Assembly: GCA_018818835.1 (NCBI GenBank)
Contig: JAHIRD010000109.1
Span: 58,230 to 122,229, forward strand
Direction of reading: 5' to 3'
Source of the DNA: Pseudomonadota bacterium
Lineage (GTDB): Bacteria > Desulfobacterota > Desulfobacteria > Desulfobacterales > Desulfolunaceae
DNA: 64,000 nt
Shown: piece after piece, positions 52,576 through 60,655 of the stretch
Position numbering within the stretch: position 1 is the first letter of the stretch
How the letters are laid out: the number at the start of each line of letters is the position of its first letter
Notes under the pieces: generated by a model
Databases searched by the model: none
Seen by the model: the letters and a program-made list of their open reading frames with translations, nothing else
Told to the model about the DNA's origin: nothing
Translations under genes and position numbers: made by a program

Positions 52576-52824
52576 ATGAGCCTTGATCCAAATCCAGTTT
52601 TCAGGAAGATGATTGTGGCGTGGTATGAATCGGAGCCCACCTGTTACATAGTGATCGTTTCCATGCTACTGGTTCTTCTTTTCGGAGTGGCAGGCGTGTC
52701 TGTTGCTGCCTCAGACCCCGCCTATTCGAGCTATATATGGGTACCCGGGCTTTTGATCCTCTTTGCAGCTCTTATCATTCTCTCGTGCATCATCCAGATT
52801 ATGAATCTTTATTCCGATAAGTAA
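52576..52824 (+). CDS. Small membrane protein with two hydrophobic helices
   Basis: 82 residues from the ATG at 52576 (GAAGGAAAG site); the frame is open to 52513. Two helices (YIVIVSMLLVLLFGVAGVSVA, about 24-44, and YIWVPGLLILFAALIILSCIIQI, about 53-76) and a short polar N-terminus. The family is not recognised. It lies 62 bp before the LolA-like gene and is likely the first gene of the envelope export cluster. Confidence 0.65.
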   Translation: MSLDPNPVFRKMIVAWYESEPTCYIVIVSMLLVLLFGVAGVSVAASDPAYSSYIWVPGLLILFAALIILSCIIQIMNLYSDK

Positions 52825-52886
52825 AACGCCTGTGCTGATGGGGCCGATGTTTTTTGGGTATGAATAGGACATTTAAAGGAGCGAAT

Positions 52887-53645
52887 ATGAAGGGTTTTCA
52901 ACGTGTTATTTTTTTGCTTCTGGTTCTGATGCCCATGGTTTCCCATGCTGAAACCGACGCGGGGGCCATTGTCATGGGGGCCTTTGAATACTGGCGCGGA
53001 AATGCATCCGAGTCGGTGACGGACATGACCATTCACCGGCCGGAATGGGAACGGAATATGCGCATCCGTGCCTGGACCCGGGGTGAGAGCGAATCCCTTT
53101 TTGTGATTATTTCACCAGCCAAGGACAAGGGCAACGGCACCTTGAAGACCGGAAAGGGGATGTGGATATACAACCCCAAGGTGAACCGGGTCATTAAACT
53201 TCCCCCATCCATGATGAGCCAGTCCTGGCAGGGCTCGGATTTTTCCAATAATGATCTGGCAAAATCAGACAGCCTGATCCACGATTACAACCACAGCCTG
53301 ACAGGAGAGGAACGCCATGAGGGCAAAAAGGTCTTTGTGGTCACGTCCATGCCCAAGCCCGATGCGCCTGTGATTTGGGGCATGATTAAAATGAAAATCC
53401 GGGAAGATCATATCCTGCTCGAAGAGATTTTTTTTGATGAAGATAAAAAACCTGTGAAAATTATGACCGCCTTTGATATCCGTCTGATAAGTGGGCGCCT
53501 GTTTCCCCTGAAATGGAAAATGAAGAAAGCTGATGCAGACAAAGAGTATACGCTTCTGGATTACACGGATCTGGTTTTCAAGGATTCCATAGATCCGGGA
53601 CTGTTTCGTCTACCCAGCTTGAAAAACCCCGATATGTGGGATTAA
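52887..53645 (+). CDS. LolA-like outer-membrane lipoprotein-sorting-type periplasmic protein
   Basis: 252 residues from the ATG at 52887, which has AAAGGAG 6 nt upstream; the first ~20 residues are a signal peptide (FLLLVLMPMVSHA). The body, with MTIHRPEWERNMRIRAWTRGESESLFVIISPAKDKGNGTLKTGKGMWIYNPKVNRVIKLPPSMMSQSWQGSDFSNNDLAK, matches the 'outer membrane lipoprotein-sorting protein' group (LolA/LppX fold), which carries lipids or lipoproteins across the periplasm. Followed 4 bp later by the first permease gene, so it should act with the ABC transporter. Confidence 0.88.
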   Translation: MKGFQRVIFLLLVLMPMVSHAETDAGAIVMGAFEYWRGNASESVTDMTIHRPEWERNMRIRAWTRGESESLFVIISPAKDKGNGTLKTGKGMWIYNPKVNRVIKLPPSMMSQSWQGSDFSNNDLAKSDSLIHDYNHSLTGEERHEGKKVFVVTSMPKPDAPVIWGMIKMKIREDHILLEEIFFDEDKKPVKIMTAFDIRLISGRLFPLKWKMKKADADKEYTLLDYTDLVFKDSIDPGLFRLPSLKNPDMWD

Positions 53646-53649
53646 TTCG

Positions 53650-54876
53650 ATGATTGATCTTAAAATGGCCCTGCGGAATATCTGGAGAAACCCCAGGCGA
53701 ACCTGGCTGACGATTCTGGCCATCGCATTTGCCAGTCTGCTTCTTGTATTTATGCTGTCCTTTCAGTTCGGCAGCTATGAAGCCATGATCAACACATCGG
53801 TCAGGATCAGTACCGGCCATCTCCAGGTCCAGGCCAGGGGGTACCAGAAAGACAGGAACATCTGGCAGGCGGTTAACGATCCCAATGACCTTGCCACGAT
53901 CCTTAACAGCATGCCGGATATCGTTGCATGGACATTCAGGGCCAATGCCTTTTCCCTGGTTTCATCTGAAAAACGAACAGACGGGGTCCAGATTACCGGC
54001 ATTGAACCCGAACGTGAAAAGCAGGTGTCAACCCTCAAAGACCTGATCAGAAAGGGATCTTATCTTGGGGAAGTTGATCTTTATGGTGCTCTGGTCGGGG
54101 ATCGTCTGGCGCGGAATCTCGGGGTTGTTCCCGGTGATTCATTGACGGTTTTGGGCCAGGGCCGGGACGGATCCATGGCCGCCTCCGTTTTGACGGTCAC
54201 GGGCGTATTTGAATCCGGTATCGACGCCATGGACAGGAACGTTCTGATGATCCGTCTTGAAGATTTTCAGGAGATTTTTTTTATGGGCGGTGGGGTCCAT
54301 GAGGCTGTTCTGACCGTATCGTCCCTTAAAAAAGTGTCCCTTGTGAAAAAGGAACTCACAGACAGGCTGGCACTGGTCAAGGGACTTGTGGTTCTGGACT
54401 GGATGGAGATCATGCCCGGCCTTCTCCAGAGTATCCAGATGGATCTGGTCAGTGGATGCATCATGTATCTGATTCTGGTGATCGTGGTGGCCTTCAGTAT
54501 TTTCAATACATTTTTAATGGCTATTTTCGAGAGAACTCGTGAATTCGGGGTGATGATGGCCATGGGCACCTCTCCCTTTCGACTGATGAAACTGGTGCTT
54601 ATAGAATCCATGGCCATGACCCTTCTGGGCATTGTTCTGGGCATGGTTCTGGGCAGTCTGGTCACGCTTTATTTCCAGCACCAGGGCATTTATATTCCAG
54701 GGACCGAGGACATCTTCAAACAGTATGGTATCCCGGATCGCCTTTTCCCCAGGCTTTCGCTTCTTACCTTGACCGCAGGGCCGGGGCTTGTTTTCTGCAT
54801 CACATTTATTTCATCGGTATTCCCCGCATTGAAATTGCGAAAAATGAAACCCGTGGAGGCCATGAGCCATGTGTGA
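53650..54876 (+). CDS. ABC transporter permease, FtsX/LolC-E-like (first)
   Basis: 408 residues. An N-terminal membrane helix (about 18-38), a large periplasmic domain (about 45-265) and three C-terminal helices with the FtsX-type segment FNTFLMAIFERTREFGVMMAMGTSPFRLMKLVLIESMAMTLLG. This is the topology of LolC/E and MacB permeases, which push substrates from the inner membrane to a periplasmic carrier. Starts 4 bp after the LolA-like stop. A paralogous permease follows 30 bp later. Confidence 0.92.
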   Translation: MIDLKMALRNIWRNPRRTWLTILAIAFASLLLVFMLSFQFGSYEAMINTSVRISTGHLQVQARGYQKDRNIWQAVNDPNDLATILNSMPDIVAWTFRANAFSLVSSEKRTDGVQITGIEPEREKQVSTLKDLIRKGSYLGEVDLYGALVGDRLARNLGVVPGDSLTVLGQGRDGSMAASVLTVTGVFESGIDAMDRNVLMIRLEDFQEIFFMGGGVHEAVLTVSSLKKVSLVKKELTDRLALVKGLVVLDWMEIMPGLLQSIQMDLVSGCIMYLILVIVVAFSIFNTFLMAIFERTREFGVMMAMGTSPFRLMKLVLIESMAMTLLGIVLGMVLGSLVTLYFQHQGIYIPGTEDIFKQYGIPDRLFPRLSLLTLTAGPGLVFCITFISSVFPALKLRKMKPVEAMSHV

Positions 54877-54906
54877 AAATCGAATGTTTCCGGAGGCGCC
54901 AGAGCC

Positions 54907-56139
54907 ATGGATGTGATCATGTCCTTCAGAAATATCTGGCGAAATCCAAGGCGAACCATCGTGATTCTTCTGGCCGTGCTGGTGGGGGTTTGGAACATGC
55001 TTGTCCTGGCGTCTCTCATGCGAGGTATCGAGCGGGAAATGGTGAAAAACGGCATATCCAACATGACAGGCAGTATCCAGATCCACCAGAAAGATTATAC
55101 CGATGATCCTGTGGTTGAAAACAGTATCCATGACCGGGCACGTCTTGAAAAGGCTCTGGACGCACATATACAAGAACCGGCAGCCTGGGCCCAGCGTATT
55201 CGGGTAAATGTGGTGGCAGCCAATGCACGCCATTCAGGTGGCGTTAATATGGTGGGGGTGGACCCGGAACACGAGGCCCGGGTGTCTTTTGTGGCAAAAT
55301 CCATTGTCCAGGGACGTTATCTTGAAAAGGACGACTCCAACGCCATTGTTGTGGGCCGGGCATTTTTAAAAAGTTACGACACCCGCATCGGAAACAAACT
55401 GATTCTCATGGGCCAGGACACGAACCAGGACATCGCCTCAAAGGCATTCAGGATCGTGGGTGTCTTCATGGCAGATATGGAGTCCGTTGAAAAACACCTT
55501 GTGTTTGTCACCAAAAGCCAGGCTGCATCCATGCTCAAGCTGGGTGATGCCATTTCCGAAACAGTCATTTTAATTCCGGAAACAGATATGTCGGGACAAC
55601 GCGAATCAGCGCTTGCCCAGGCCCTTTCCACAGACCTTGGGCCAGACTATTCCGTTGAAACCTGGCGTGATCTTTTACCCATGATGAGAGCCTATCTGGA
55701 TACCAATGATTTTTTTCTCTATATCTGGTACGGGGTGGTTTTCGTGGCCATGGGATTTGGGGTGGTGAACACCACACTGATGGCTGTGTACGAACGCATG
55801 CGGGAATTCGGTTTGATGAAAGCCCTGGGTCTGACTCCCTTGCGCATGGTCAGGGGGGTCTTGATGGAAAGTTTTTTCATCCTTATCACCGGGATTGCCC
55901 TTGGGGGACTGATGGGTCTTGTCACGGTACTTCTTCTGGCCCGGACAGGCATTGATCTTTCCTCCCTGGCCGCTGGAACGGATATGTGGGGTATGCCCCG
56001 GATCATCTATCCGGTTCTGGCCATGAACGATATGCTCATTGCAGGGGGCGTGGTTCTTGTGCTGGGCCTTTTGGTAAGCCTTTATCCGGCCATCAAAGCC
56101 GCCCGCTTTACACCTGTTGAGGCCATGATGATTCGGTGA
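54907..56139 (+). CDS. ABC transporter permease, FtsX/LolC-E-like (second)
   Basis: 410 residues with the same layout as the upstream permease: helix near 18-38, periplasmic domain, and three C-terminal helices with FGVVNTTLMAVYERMREFGLMKALGLTPLRMVRGVLMESFF and a PAIKAARFTPVEAMMIR ending. The two permeases start similarly (S/LRNIWRNPRRT), showing a gene duplication. They would form a heterodimer powered by the ATPase encoded after the 409-bp repeat region. Confidence 0.92.
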   Translation: MDVIMSFRNIWRNPRRTIVILLAVLVGVWNMLVLASLMRGIEREMVKNGISNMTGSIQIHQKDYTDDPVVENSIHDRARLEKALDAHIQEPAAWAQRIRVNVVAANARHSGGVNMVGVDPEHEARVSFVAKSIVQGRYLEKDDSNAIVVGRAFLKSYDTRIGNKLILMGQDTNQDIASKAFRIVGVFMADMESVEKHLVFVTKSQAASMLKLGDAISETVILIPETDMSGQRESALAQALSTDLGPDYSVETWRDLLPMMRAYLDTNDFFLYIWYGVVFVAMGFGVVNTTLMAVYERMREFGLMKALGLTPLRMVRGVLMESFFILITGIALGGLMGLVTVLLLARTGIDLSSLAAGTDMWGMPRIIYPVLAMNDMLIAGGVVLVLGLLVSLYPAIKAARFTPVEAMMIR

Positions 56140-56548
56140 TTTTGCTCTTCTTCGTGGCTCTTCGTGGTGAACAAAAAAAACAAAAATAGGTTTCCAGGCG
56201 TTGCCTGGAAACGAAATAAAAAAACGGTTTAACCACGGAGACACGGAGAGCACGAAGAAAAACATGCCTCCGGCGGCCAGCTTTTAAAAAGCTGGGCAAA
56301 TGGGTCATTGTGTTTGGTGGGTTGGAAGATGTTAATGATGAGTCACATGAAGAAAAAGAATACATGTTTATCAAACTTTTCAAAAGTTTGGCCCCCGGCA
56401 GGGCCGCCGGAGGCTTTATTTGCCCTTCTTCGTGCTCTTCGTGTCCTTCAGTGAGCCACGCGAACGGGTGGTGGATAAAACATGTGGTTGCGGCTATGCT
56501 GCACGGAGTTCTTTGAGGTTAATCATTGTTTTATGAGGCATCAGTGCT
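56140..56548. repeat. Repeat insertion inside the export operon
   Basis: No gene. It holds a hairpin GTTTCCAGGC/GCCTGGAAAC (56190-56212). A 149-bp segment has perfect 13-bp inverted ends, GCCTCCGGCGGCC (56266-56278) and GGCCGCCGGAGGC (56402-56414). A 'cttcgtgctcttcgtgtccttcagtgagc...gaacgggtggtgga' module (about 56425-56477) is the inverse of one at 41.9 kb. It separates the second permease gene from the ATPase gene. Confidence 0.7.
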
Positions 56549-57235
56549 ATGGAGATTGTCAAAGCAGAACATATCAAAAAAACATACGCCCAGGGGAAAG
56601 TCACGGTGACGGCCCTTGCCGGAGTAAGTTTTGAGGTCCATGGCGGTGAGTTCATGGCCCTTGCAGGGCCTTCGGGCTCGGGGAAAACAACGCTTTTGAA
56701 TATCATCGGGGGCTTGGATGTTCCTGATTCCGGTCGTGTGAGCGTGGATGGCCAGAATTTTTCCGAGTTGTCATCGTCGGCCCTTGCCCGGTTGAGGTTG
56801 CACAAAATCGGCTTTGTTTTTCAGTCCTATAATCTGATTCCCGTCCTGTCAGCCGAAGAAAATGTGGAGTATATCATGCAGCTCCAGGGCATTCCCGCCC
56901 GGGAGCGACGGGAAAGGGCACGGCAGATATTGGATGAAGTGGGCCTTAAAGATACCTATAAACGGAGGCCTGCAGAACTTTCCGGGGGGCAGCAGCAGCG
57001 CGTGGCTGTGGCCCGGGCCATTGTCTCGGGGCCGTCCATTGTCCTTGCCGACGAGCCCACGGCCAATCTGGATTCCAAAACCGGCGAAGGACTCCTGGAT
57101 ATGATGCGGAAAATGAACCGGGAAAAAAACGTGACCTTTATTTTTTCAACCCATGACCGCATGGTCATGGACTATGCACGGCGCCTTGTGTCCATCAAAG
57201 ACGGTTTGATCATAAGCGATGTGGTCAAAGGATAA
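56549..57235 (+). CDS. ABC transporter ATP-binding protein (LolD/MacB-like)
   Basis: 228 residues. Walker [10 protein letters not shown] (about 38-46), Q-loop [19 protein letters not shown], signature [12 protein letters not shown] and Walker [13 protein letters not shown] are intact. Closest to the LolD/MacB/FtsE group that works with FtsX-type permeases, fitting the two permease genes upstream. The next gene starts 4 bp after its stop. Confidence 0.93.
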   Translation: MEIVKAEHIKKTYAQGKVTVTALAGVSFEVHGGEFMALAGPSGSGKTTLLNIIGGLDVPDSGRVSVDGQNFSELSSSALARLRLHKIGFVFQSYNLIPVLSAEENVEYIMQLQGIPARERRERARQILDEVGLKDTYKRRPAELSGGQQQRVAVARAIVSGPSIVLADEPTANLDSKTGEGLLDMMRKMNREKNVTFIFSTHDRMVMDYARRLVSIKDGLIISDVVKG

Positions 57236-57239
57236 GGGC

Positions 57240-58559
57240 ATGGACAGACAAAGACATGAGGCACGCCCGTTTCCTTATCTGGTATTCCTTGTTTTTTTCC
57301 ACATGGTGTTTTCCAGTGTTCTGTTCGGGGCATTGCCAGACATCAAAAACGATTGGGGCGGTCATATCAAAGTCCAGGGCAGCCAGCTTTTCTATGATGA
57401 TCAATCCTTCTGGGGTTTCTGGGGAGACGAAACCGGCTTTGACACGTCCTTTGATCTACGACTGAAAGACACGCTGGGCTTTGGTGAAAACCTGATGATT
57501 GAAACCCACTACGACTTATCCGGTGTCCGTGGAGACACCTATGAGAAAACCCGCCAGATTAAAACCATGTTTCCGGACCTGCCTTCGGGCCTGTTATCCA
57601 GGGATTCATCAAGCGATCAGGTGCGTTTGTTTGATCTCAGCTCATCCATCCGGGAAAAAGGCGATAATGCGCTGTATCATCGCCTGGACCGTCTGTTCCT
57701 TACCCTAAAGCATCCCTGGGGCGAATGCCGACTGGGTCGTCAGGCCGTGACCTGGGGAAACGGAATGATGTTTAATCCCATGGATGTCTTCAATCCCTTT
57801 TCACCCACAGATATCCAGCGGGATTACAAGATGGGAGACGACCTGGTCTCCCTTTCCTGGAATACGGGAGGCTTTGGAGATATTCAGGGTCTGTATGTCC
57901 CCCGGCGGAATCTGACCACGGGCAATGTGGATTCAAATGAATCGTCCTGGGCCCTTCGAAATCACCTGTTTATAGGAGAGATGGAACTGGACCTCATGGG
58001 AGCTTGTCATTATCGGGAGGCCATTGCAGGTATAGGTCTTTCAGGCAGTCTTGGGGACACGGCATATCGAAGTGATCTGGTCTGGTCCGGACTTCGGCAC
58101 AGTGAACATGATCAAAACAGTTATATCTCGTTTGTGGTCAATCTGGATTATTCCTGGGTATGGTGGGACAAAAATTTCTATGGGCTTGTGGAGTATTACC
58201 ACAACGGTTTAGGGCACCATGACACGGAAGATTCCCTTTTTGACCCTGACCTTTTGGCGCGTATCACCCGAAATGAACTTTTTGTTCTGGGTCGTCATTA
58301 CCTGGGGACACAGCTTCAGATGGAGATCCACCCCCTGTTGAGCGTCAATGTCAATGTCATCGCAAGCATCACGGAACCCTCGGCCATTATTCAGCCCAGA
58401 CTCCTCTGGAATTCAAGCCAGAACACAAGCCTCCAATGGGGCCTGACCCTTTATCGTGGCGCCCACGGCAATGAATTCGGCGGCGTCCTCATTCCCGGTA
58501 CCCCCCTTTACACCACCAGCCCGAACAGCACTTACGTGATCGGGTCCTGGTATTTTTAA
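57240..58559 (+). CDS. Outer-membrane beta-barrel protein of the export cluster
   Basis: 439 residues from the ATG at 57240; the frame begins at 57219 inside the ATPase gene. A hydrophobic signal segment (YLVFLVFFHMVFSSVLFGA) is followed by an amphipathic beta-strand pattern throughout and an aromatic C-terminus (YVIGSWYF), as in BAM-assembled barrels. Segments such as RLDRLFLTLKHPWGECRLGRQAVTWGNGMMFNPMDVFNPF recur in uncharacterised OMPs next to LolA-like/FtsX-type transporters. It could be the outer-membrane end of the route; the cargo is unknown. Confidence 0.8.
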   Translation: MDRQRHEARPFPYLVFLVFFHMVFSSVLFGALPDIKNDWGGHIKVQGSQLFYDDQSFWGFWGDETGFDTSFDLRLKDTLGFGENLMIETHYDLSGVRGDTYEKTRQIKTMFPDLPSGLLSRDSSSDQVRLFDLSSSIREKGDNALYHRLDRLFLTLKHPWGECRLGRQAVTWGNGMMFNPMDVFNPFSPTDIQRDYKMGDDLVSLSWNTGGFGDIQGLYVPRRNLTTGNVDSNESSWALRNHLFIGEMELDLMGACHYREAIAGIGLSGSLGDTAYRSDLVWSGLRHSEHDQNSYISFVVNLDYSWVWWDKNFYGLVEYYHNGLGHHDTEDSLFDPDLLARITRNELFVLGRHYLGTQLQMEIHPLLSVNVNVIASITEPSAIIQPRLLWNSSQNTSLQWGLTLYRGAHGNEFGGVLIPGTPLYTTSPNSTYVIGSWYF

Positions 58560-58567
58560 TTTTTGGT

Positions 58568-59821
58568 CTAACGCCGGTCTGGTGTATAGGCGACCAGACT
58601 TTTTACAGGGGGCCTTCCTGAAGATAGCATGTACAGGGCCTCCAGTTCGTGGACGGCTTTGTCAAAGCTTTTTCCGAAGATTAAAACCAGGATGGCTTTG
58701 CGTCCTGCAAACCAGCCCAGGTCCACGGCAATTTTCCAGAAAATGCCTTTGCTGGCAAACATATACAGATTTAACGGCCATTTGAGCCAGCCGTAGGTCT
58801 TCTGGGTGTTCATGACAATGCGCCGGACCTGGGGCGGAATCAATGTGTCGGTGATGCTTTTGGCCTGGAAAAGGGTTTCCAGACGGATTTTGAATATTTT
58901 TCCGGCCAGGGGATAGTCCTCTCCCTTGCCCAGGCGGCCAAGAAAGACATGGATTTGGGTGATCAGGGGGCCGATTTTTGCTTCGGTCAGGGGCGTGGCC
59001 GATTCCGGGAAATGCTTGGATGAGATCCTCGTCGCCGCTTGGGTCACAGCCTGTTTCCAGGTCTTGACGCCGGGTTCGCAGGTCAAAATGCCGGGCATGC
59101 CCACCAGATTGTTCCGGATGCTCATTAATTCCGGGGGTAGTGTATTTTCGGATGCGGCTTTGATCCTGCTGAGTTCCCTTAACGTCTGTTCCAGATCAAT
59201 TTTTTTCTCATCCATCAGATAGGACGCGTCTTCCCCATAGACAGAGATAGCCAGTTGCCCAAGGAAAAGATAGAGATCCACCAGAAGATAACGGACGTAA
59301 AGAAGAAGATGGATTTTTTTTACAAGCCTGATCAGTTGCGAATATGTGGGGCGCCCCGAGGGTCCCGGGCTGACAAAATCCCGGTAACATTGGTAGAGTT
59401 GTTTGATCTCACCCACCGAGACCTTGGAGAGTTCAGAAAAGCCGGGTCTGAACCGGATCCGGTCCAATCGGTCCAAGGATCTTTCAAGGCATGAGAAGAT
59501 ATGGGACGGCGTGACCCGAAGCTCGGGTTTGGGGGCACTGGGATGAAACAGGGCGGCTACAGAACGGATATCGTCGGGGATATTGTCCAAAAGGGCCTTG
59601 CCATTGGCTCGTCCTTTTAATAGTTGGATACATTTCGTTTCAATCAGGTTAAGGGCCTGGGCTTTGGGAGAGTTACAGCGGGTTTTTCCCTGGCCAAGCC
59701 GCTTGATTTCACCCTTGAGGACGTTTTCCCATAGAAACATATTCCTGACATAAAGGACCATGCCGAATATGAATAGAAGCAATATCGCAATACCAATGAC
59801 CAGCAAAAGCCGAATGAGCAT
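58568..59821 (-). CDS. Membrane-anchored protein of unknown function
   Basis: 417 residues from the ATG at 59821, preceded by GGACAGG; a GTG at 59842 is the other option. One N-terminal helix (LIRLLLVIGIAILLLFIFGMVLYVRNMF), then a mostly alpha-helical body, with hydrophobic stretches near 175-195 (LLLYVRYLLVDLYLFLGQLA) and 355-395 (PLNLYMFASKGIFWKIAVDLGWFAGRKAILVLIFG). I do not recognise the family. Convergent with the barrel gene, 8 bp apart. Confidence 0.75.
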   Translation of the reverse strand: MLIRLLLVIGIAILLLFIFGMVLYVRNMFLWENVLKGEIKRLGQGKTRCNSPKAQALNLIETKCIQLLKGRANGKALLDNIPDDIRSVAALFHPSAPKPELRVTPSHIFSCLERSLDRLDRIRFRPGFSELSKVSVGEIKQLYQCYRDFVSPGPSGRPTYSQLIRLVKKIHLLLYVRYLLVDLYLFLGQLAISVYGEDASYLMDEKKIDLEQTLRELSRIKAASENTLPPELMSIRNNLVGMPGILTCEPGVKTWKQAVTQAATRISSKHFPESATPLTEAKIGPLITQIHVFLGRLGKGEDYPLAGKIFKIRLETLFQAKSITDTLIPPQVRRIVMNTQKTYGWLKWPLNLYMFASKGIFWKIAVDLGWFAGRKAILVLIFGKSFDKAVHELEALYMLSSGRPPVKSLVAYTPDRR

Positions 59822-59842
59822 GGGAAACCTGTCCTGTGTCAC

Positions 59843-60178
59843 AAAGGGTTTATTATCAACGGCAGGTTATGATTTGCAGACAAATAAATCAACCCGTTTT
59901 CGTGTGCAAGGGTCAGGTATAGTTTTTCTTCATGAACTTCATGTCCTCATGGTGAATAAAAAGTTAAGTTCCCAGGCTTTGCCTGGAAACGAAATAAAAA
60001 AACGATTTAATCACAAGAGCACGAAGAAGGGCAAAAGATTATCCCTGCCGGGGGCCCCAAACATTCATTTTGGGATGAGTCACATGTCCGCTGTCGAGAT
60101 GCAAGCAAGGGCACGAGGCATCGTGCCCCTACCCTCCGTGCGATGATCTCACTTGTGCCTCAGTGAGAGACGAGGTTT
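59843..60178. repeat. Intergenic repeat modules
   Basis: Third locus of the modular repeats: 'ttcttcatgaacttcatg' (about 59925-59945), hairpin CCCAGGC ttt GCCTGG (about 59971-59985) followed by 'aaacgaaataaaaaaacg' as at 56.2 kb, an 'agcacgaagaagg' module, and a 'gtccgctgtcgagatgcaagc' module (60087-60107) inverse to one at 42.25 kb. No gene. Confidence 0.6.
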
Positions 60179-60500
60179 TTAGTTGTGGCTTTGCCGCGAT
60201 GTGTTCTTTATGGTAAACATGTGTTTGCTCAAAAAAAGAGGGGGACTCAGCTGCAGGGGGTTATAGCAGATATAATCCTTTAGCTTCAATACATGGGACT
60301 CGTTGATGTTTTGGGCCAGTATTTTTTCAATCTGATATTTATTCTTCATAGGTGACATACTCGATATCAGGGAATTCTTTTTGGAGCAAAGAGCTTTTAC
60401 CTGTTTGCCGTGCCCCTGTTAAACGCACCGCAGGTCTTGATTCCATTGCCAGCTTCACCCGGCTATATGAGGTTTTATCCACATAGCTTGCCTCGTATTT
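60179..60500 (-). pseudogene. Remnants of an AAA-type ATPase gene (two frames)
   Basis: On the minus strand, the frame ending at 60339-60341 reads VKLAMESRPAVRLTGARQTG then KSSLLQKEFPDIEYVTYEE. This is the start of an AAA ATPase of the DUF4143-associated type, with the P-loop GARQTGKSS. It stops after about 50 codons. A second frame directly after it, ending at 60179, reads IEKILAQNINESHVLKLKDY... with no start. Both look like pieces of decayed genes, possibly a frameshifted or internally deleted one. Confidence 0.55.
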
Positions 60501-60537
60501 TATGGTAATTCGAACTGTAACTTCGAATTACCATAAA
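60499..60537. repeat. 16-bp perfect inverted repeat
   Basis: TTTATGGTAATTCGAA (60499-60514) and TTCGAATTACCATAAA (60522-60537) are separated by 7 nt. It lies at the edge of the ATPase remnant and could be an operator or an element end; no T-run follows. Confidence 0.7.
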
Positions 60538-60585
60538 GCCAAGAGGGTGATTATCTTGCCCATGATTAGGCGCTTGTAATGAATA

Positions 60586-60627
60586 AAAAAACCCCGAACC
60601 TGTATAACAGGTCCGGGGTTTTTAAAT
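60586..60627. terminator. Strong bidirectional rho-independent terminator
   Basis: AAAAACCCCGAACCTGT / ACAGGTCCGGGGTTTTT with a small loop, flanked by A- and T-runs. It ends the porin transcript coming from the right. Confidence 0.9.
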
Positions 60628-60655
60628 TTTTCAGTTCTAACGTGTTGCGGATGGA

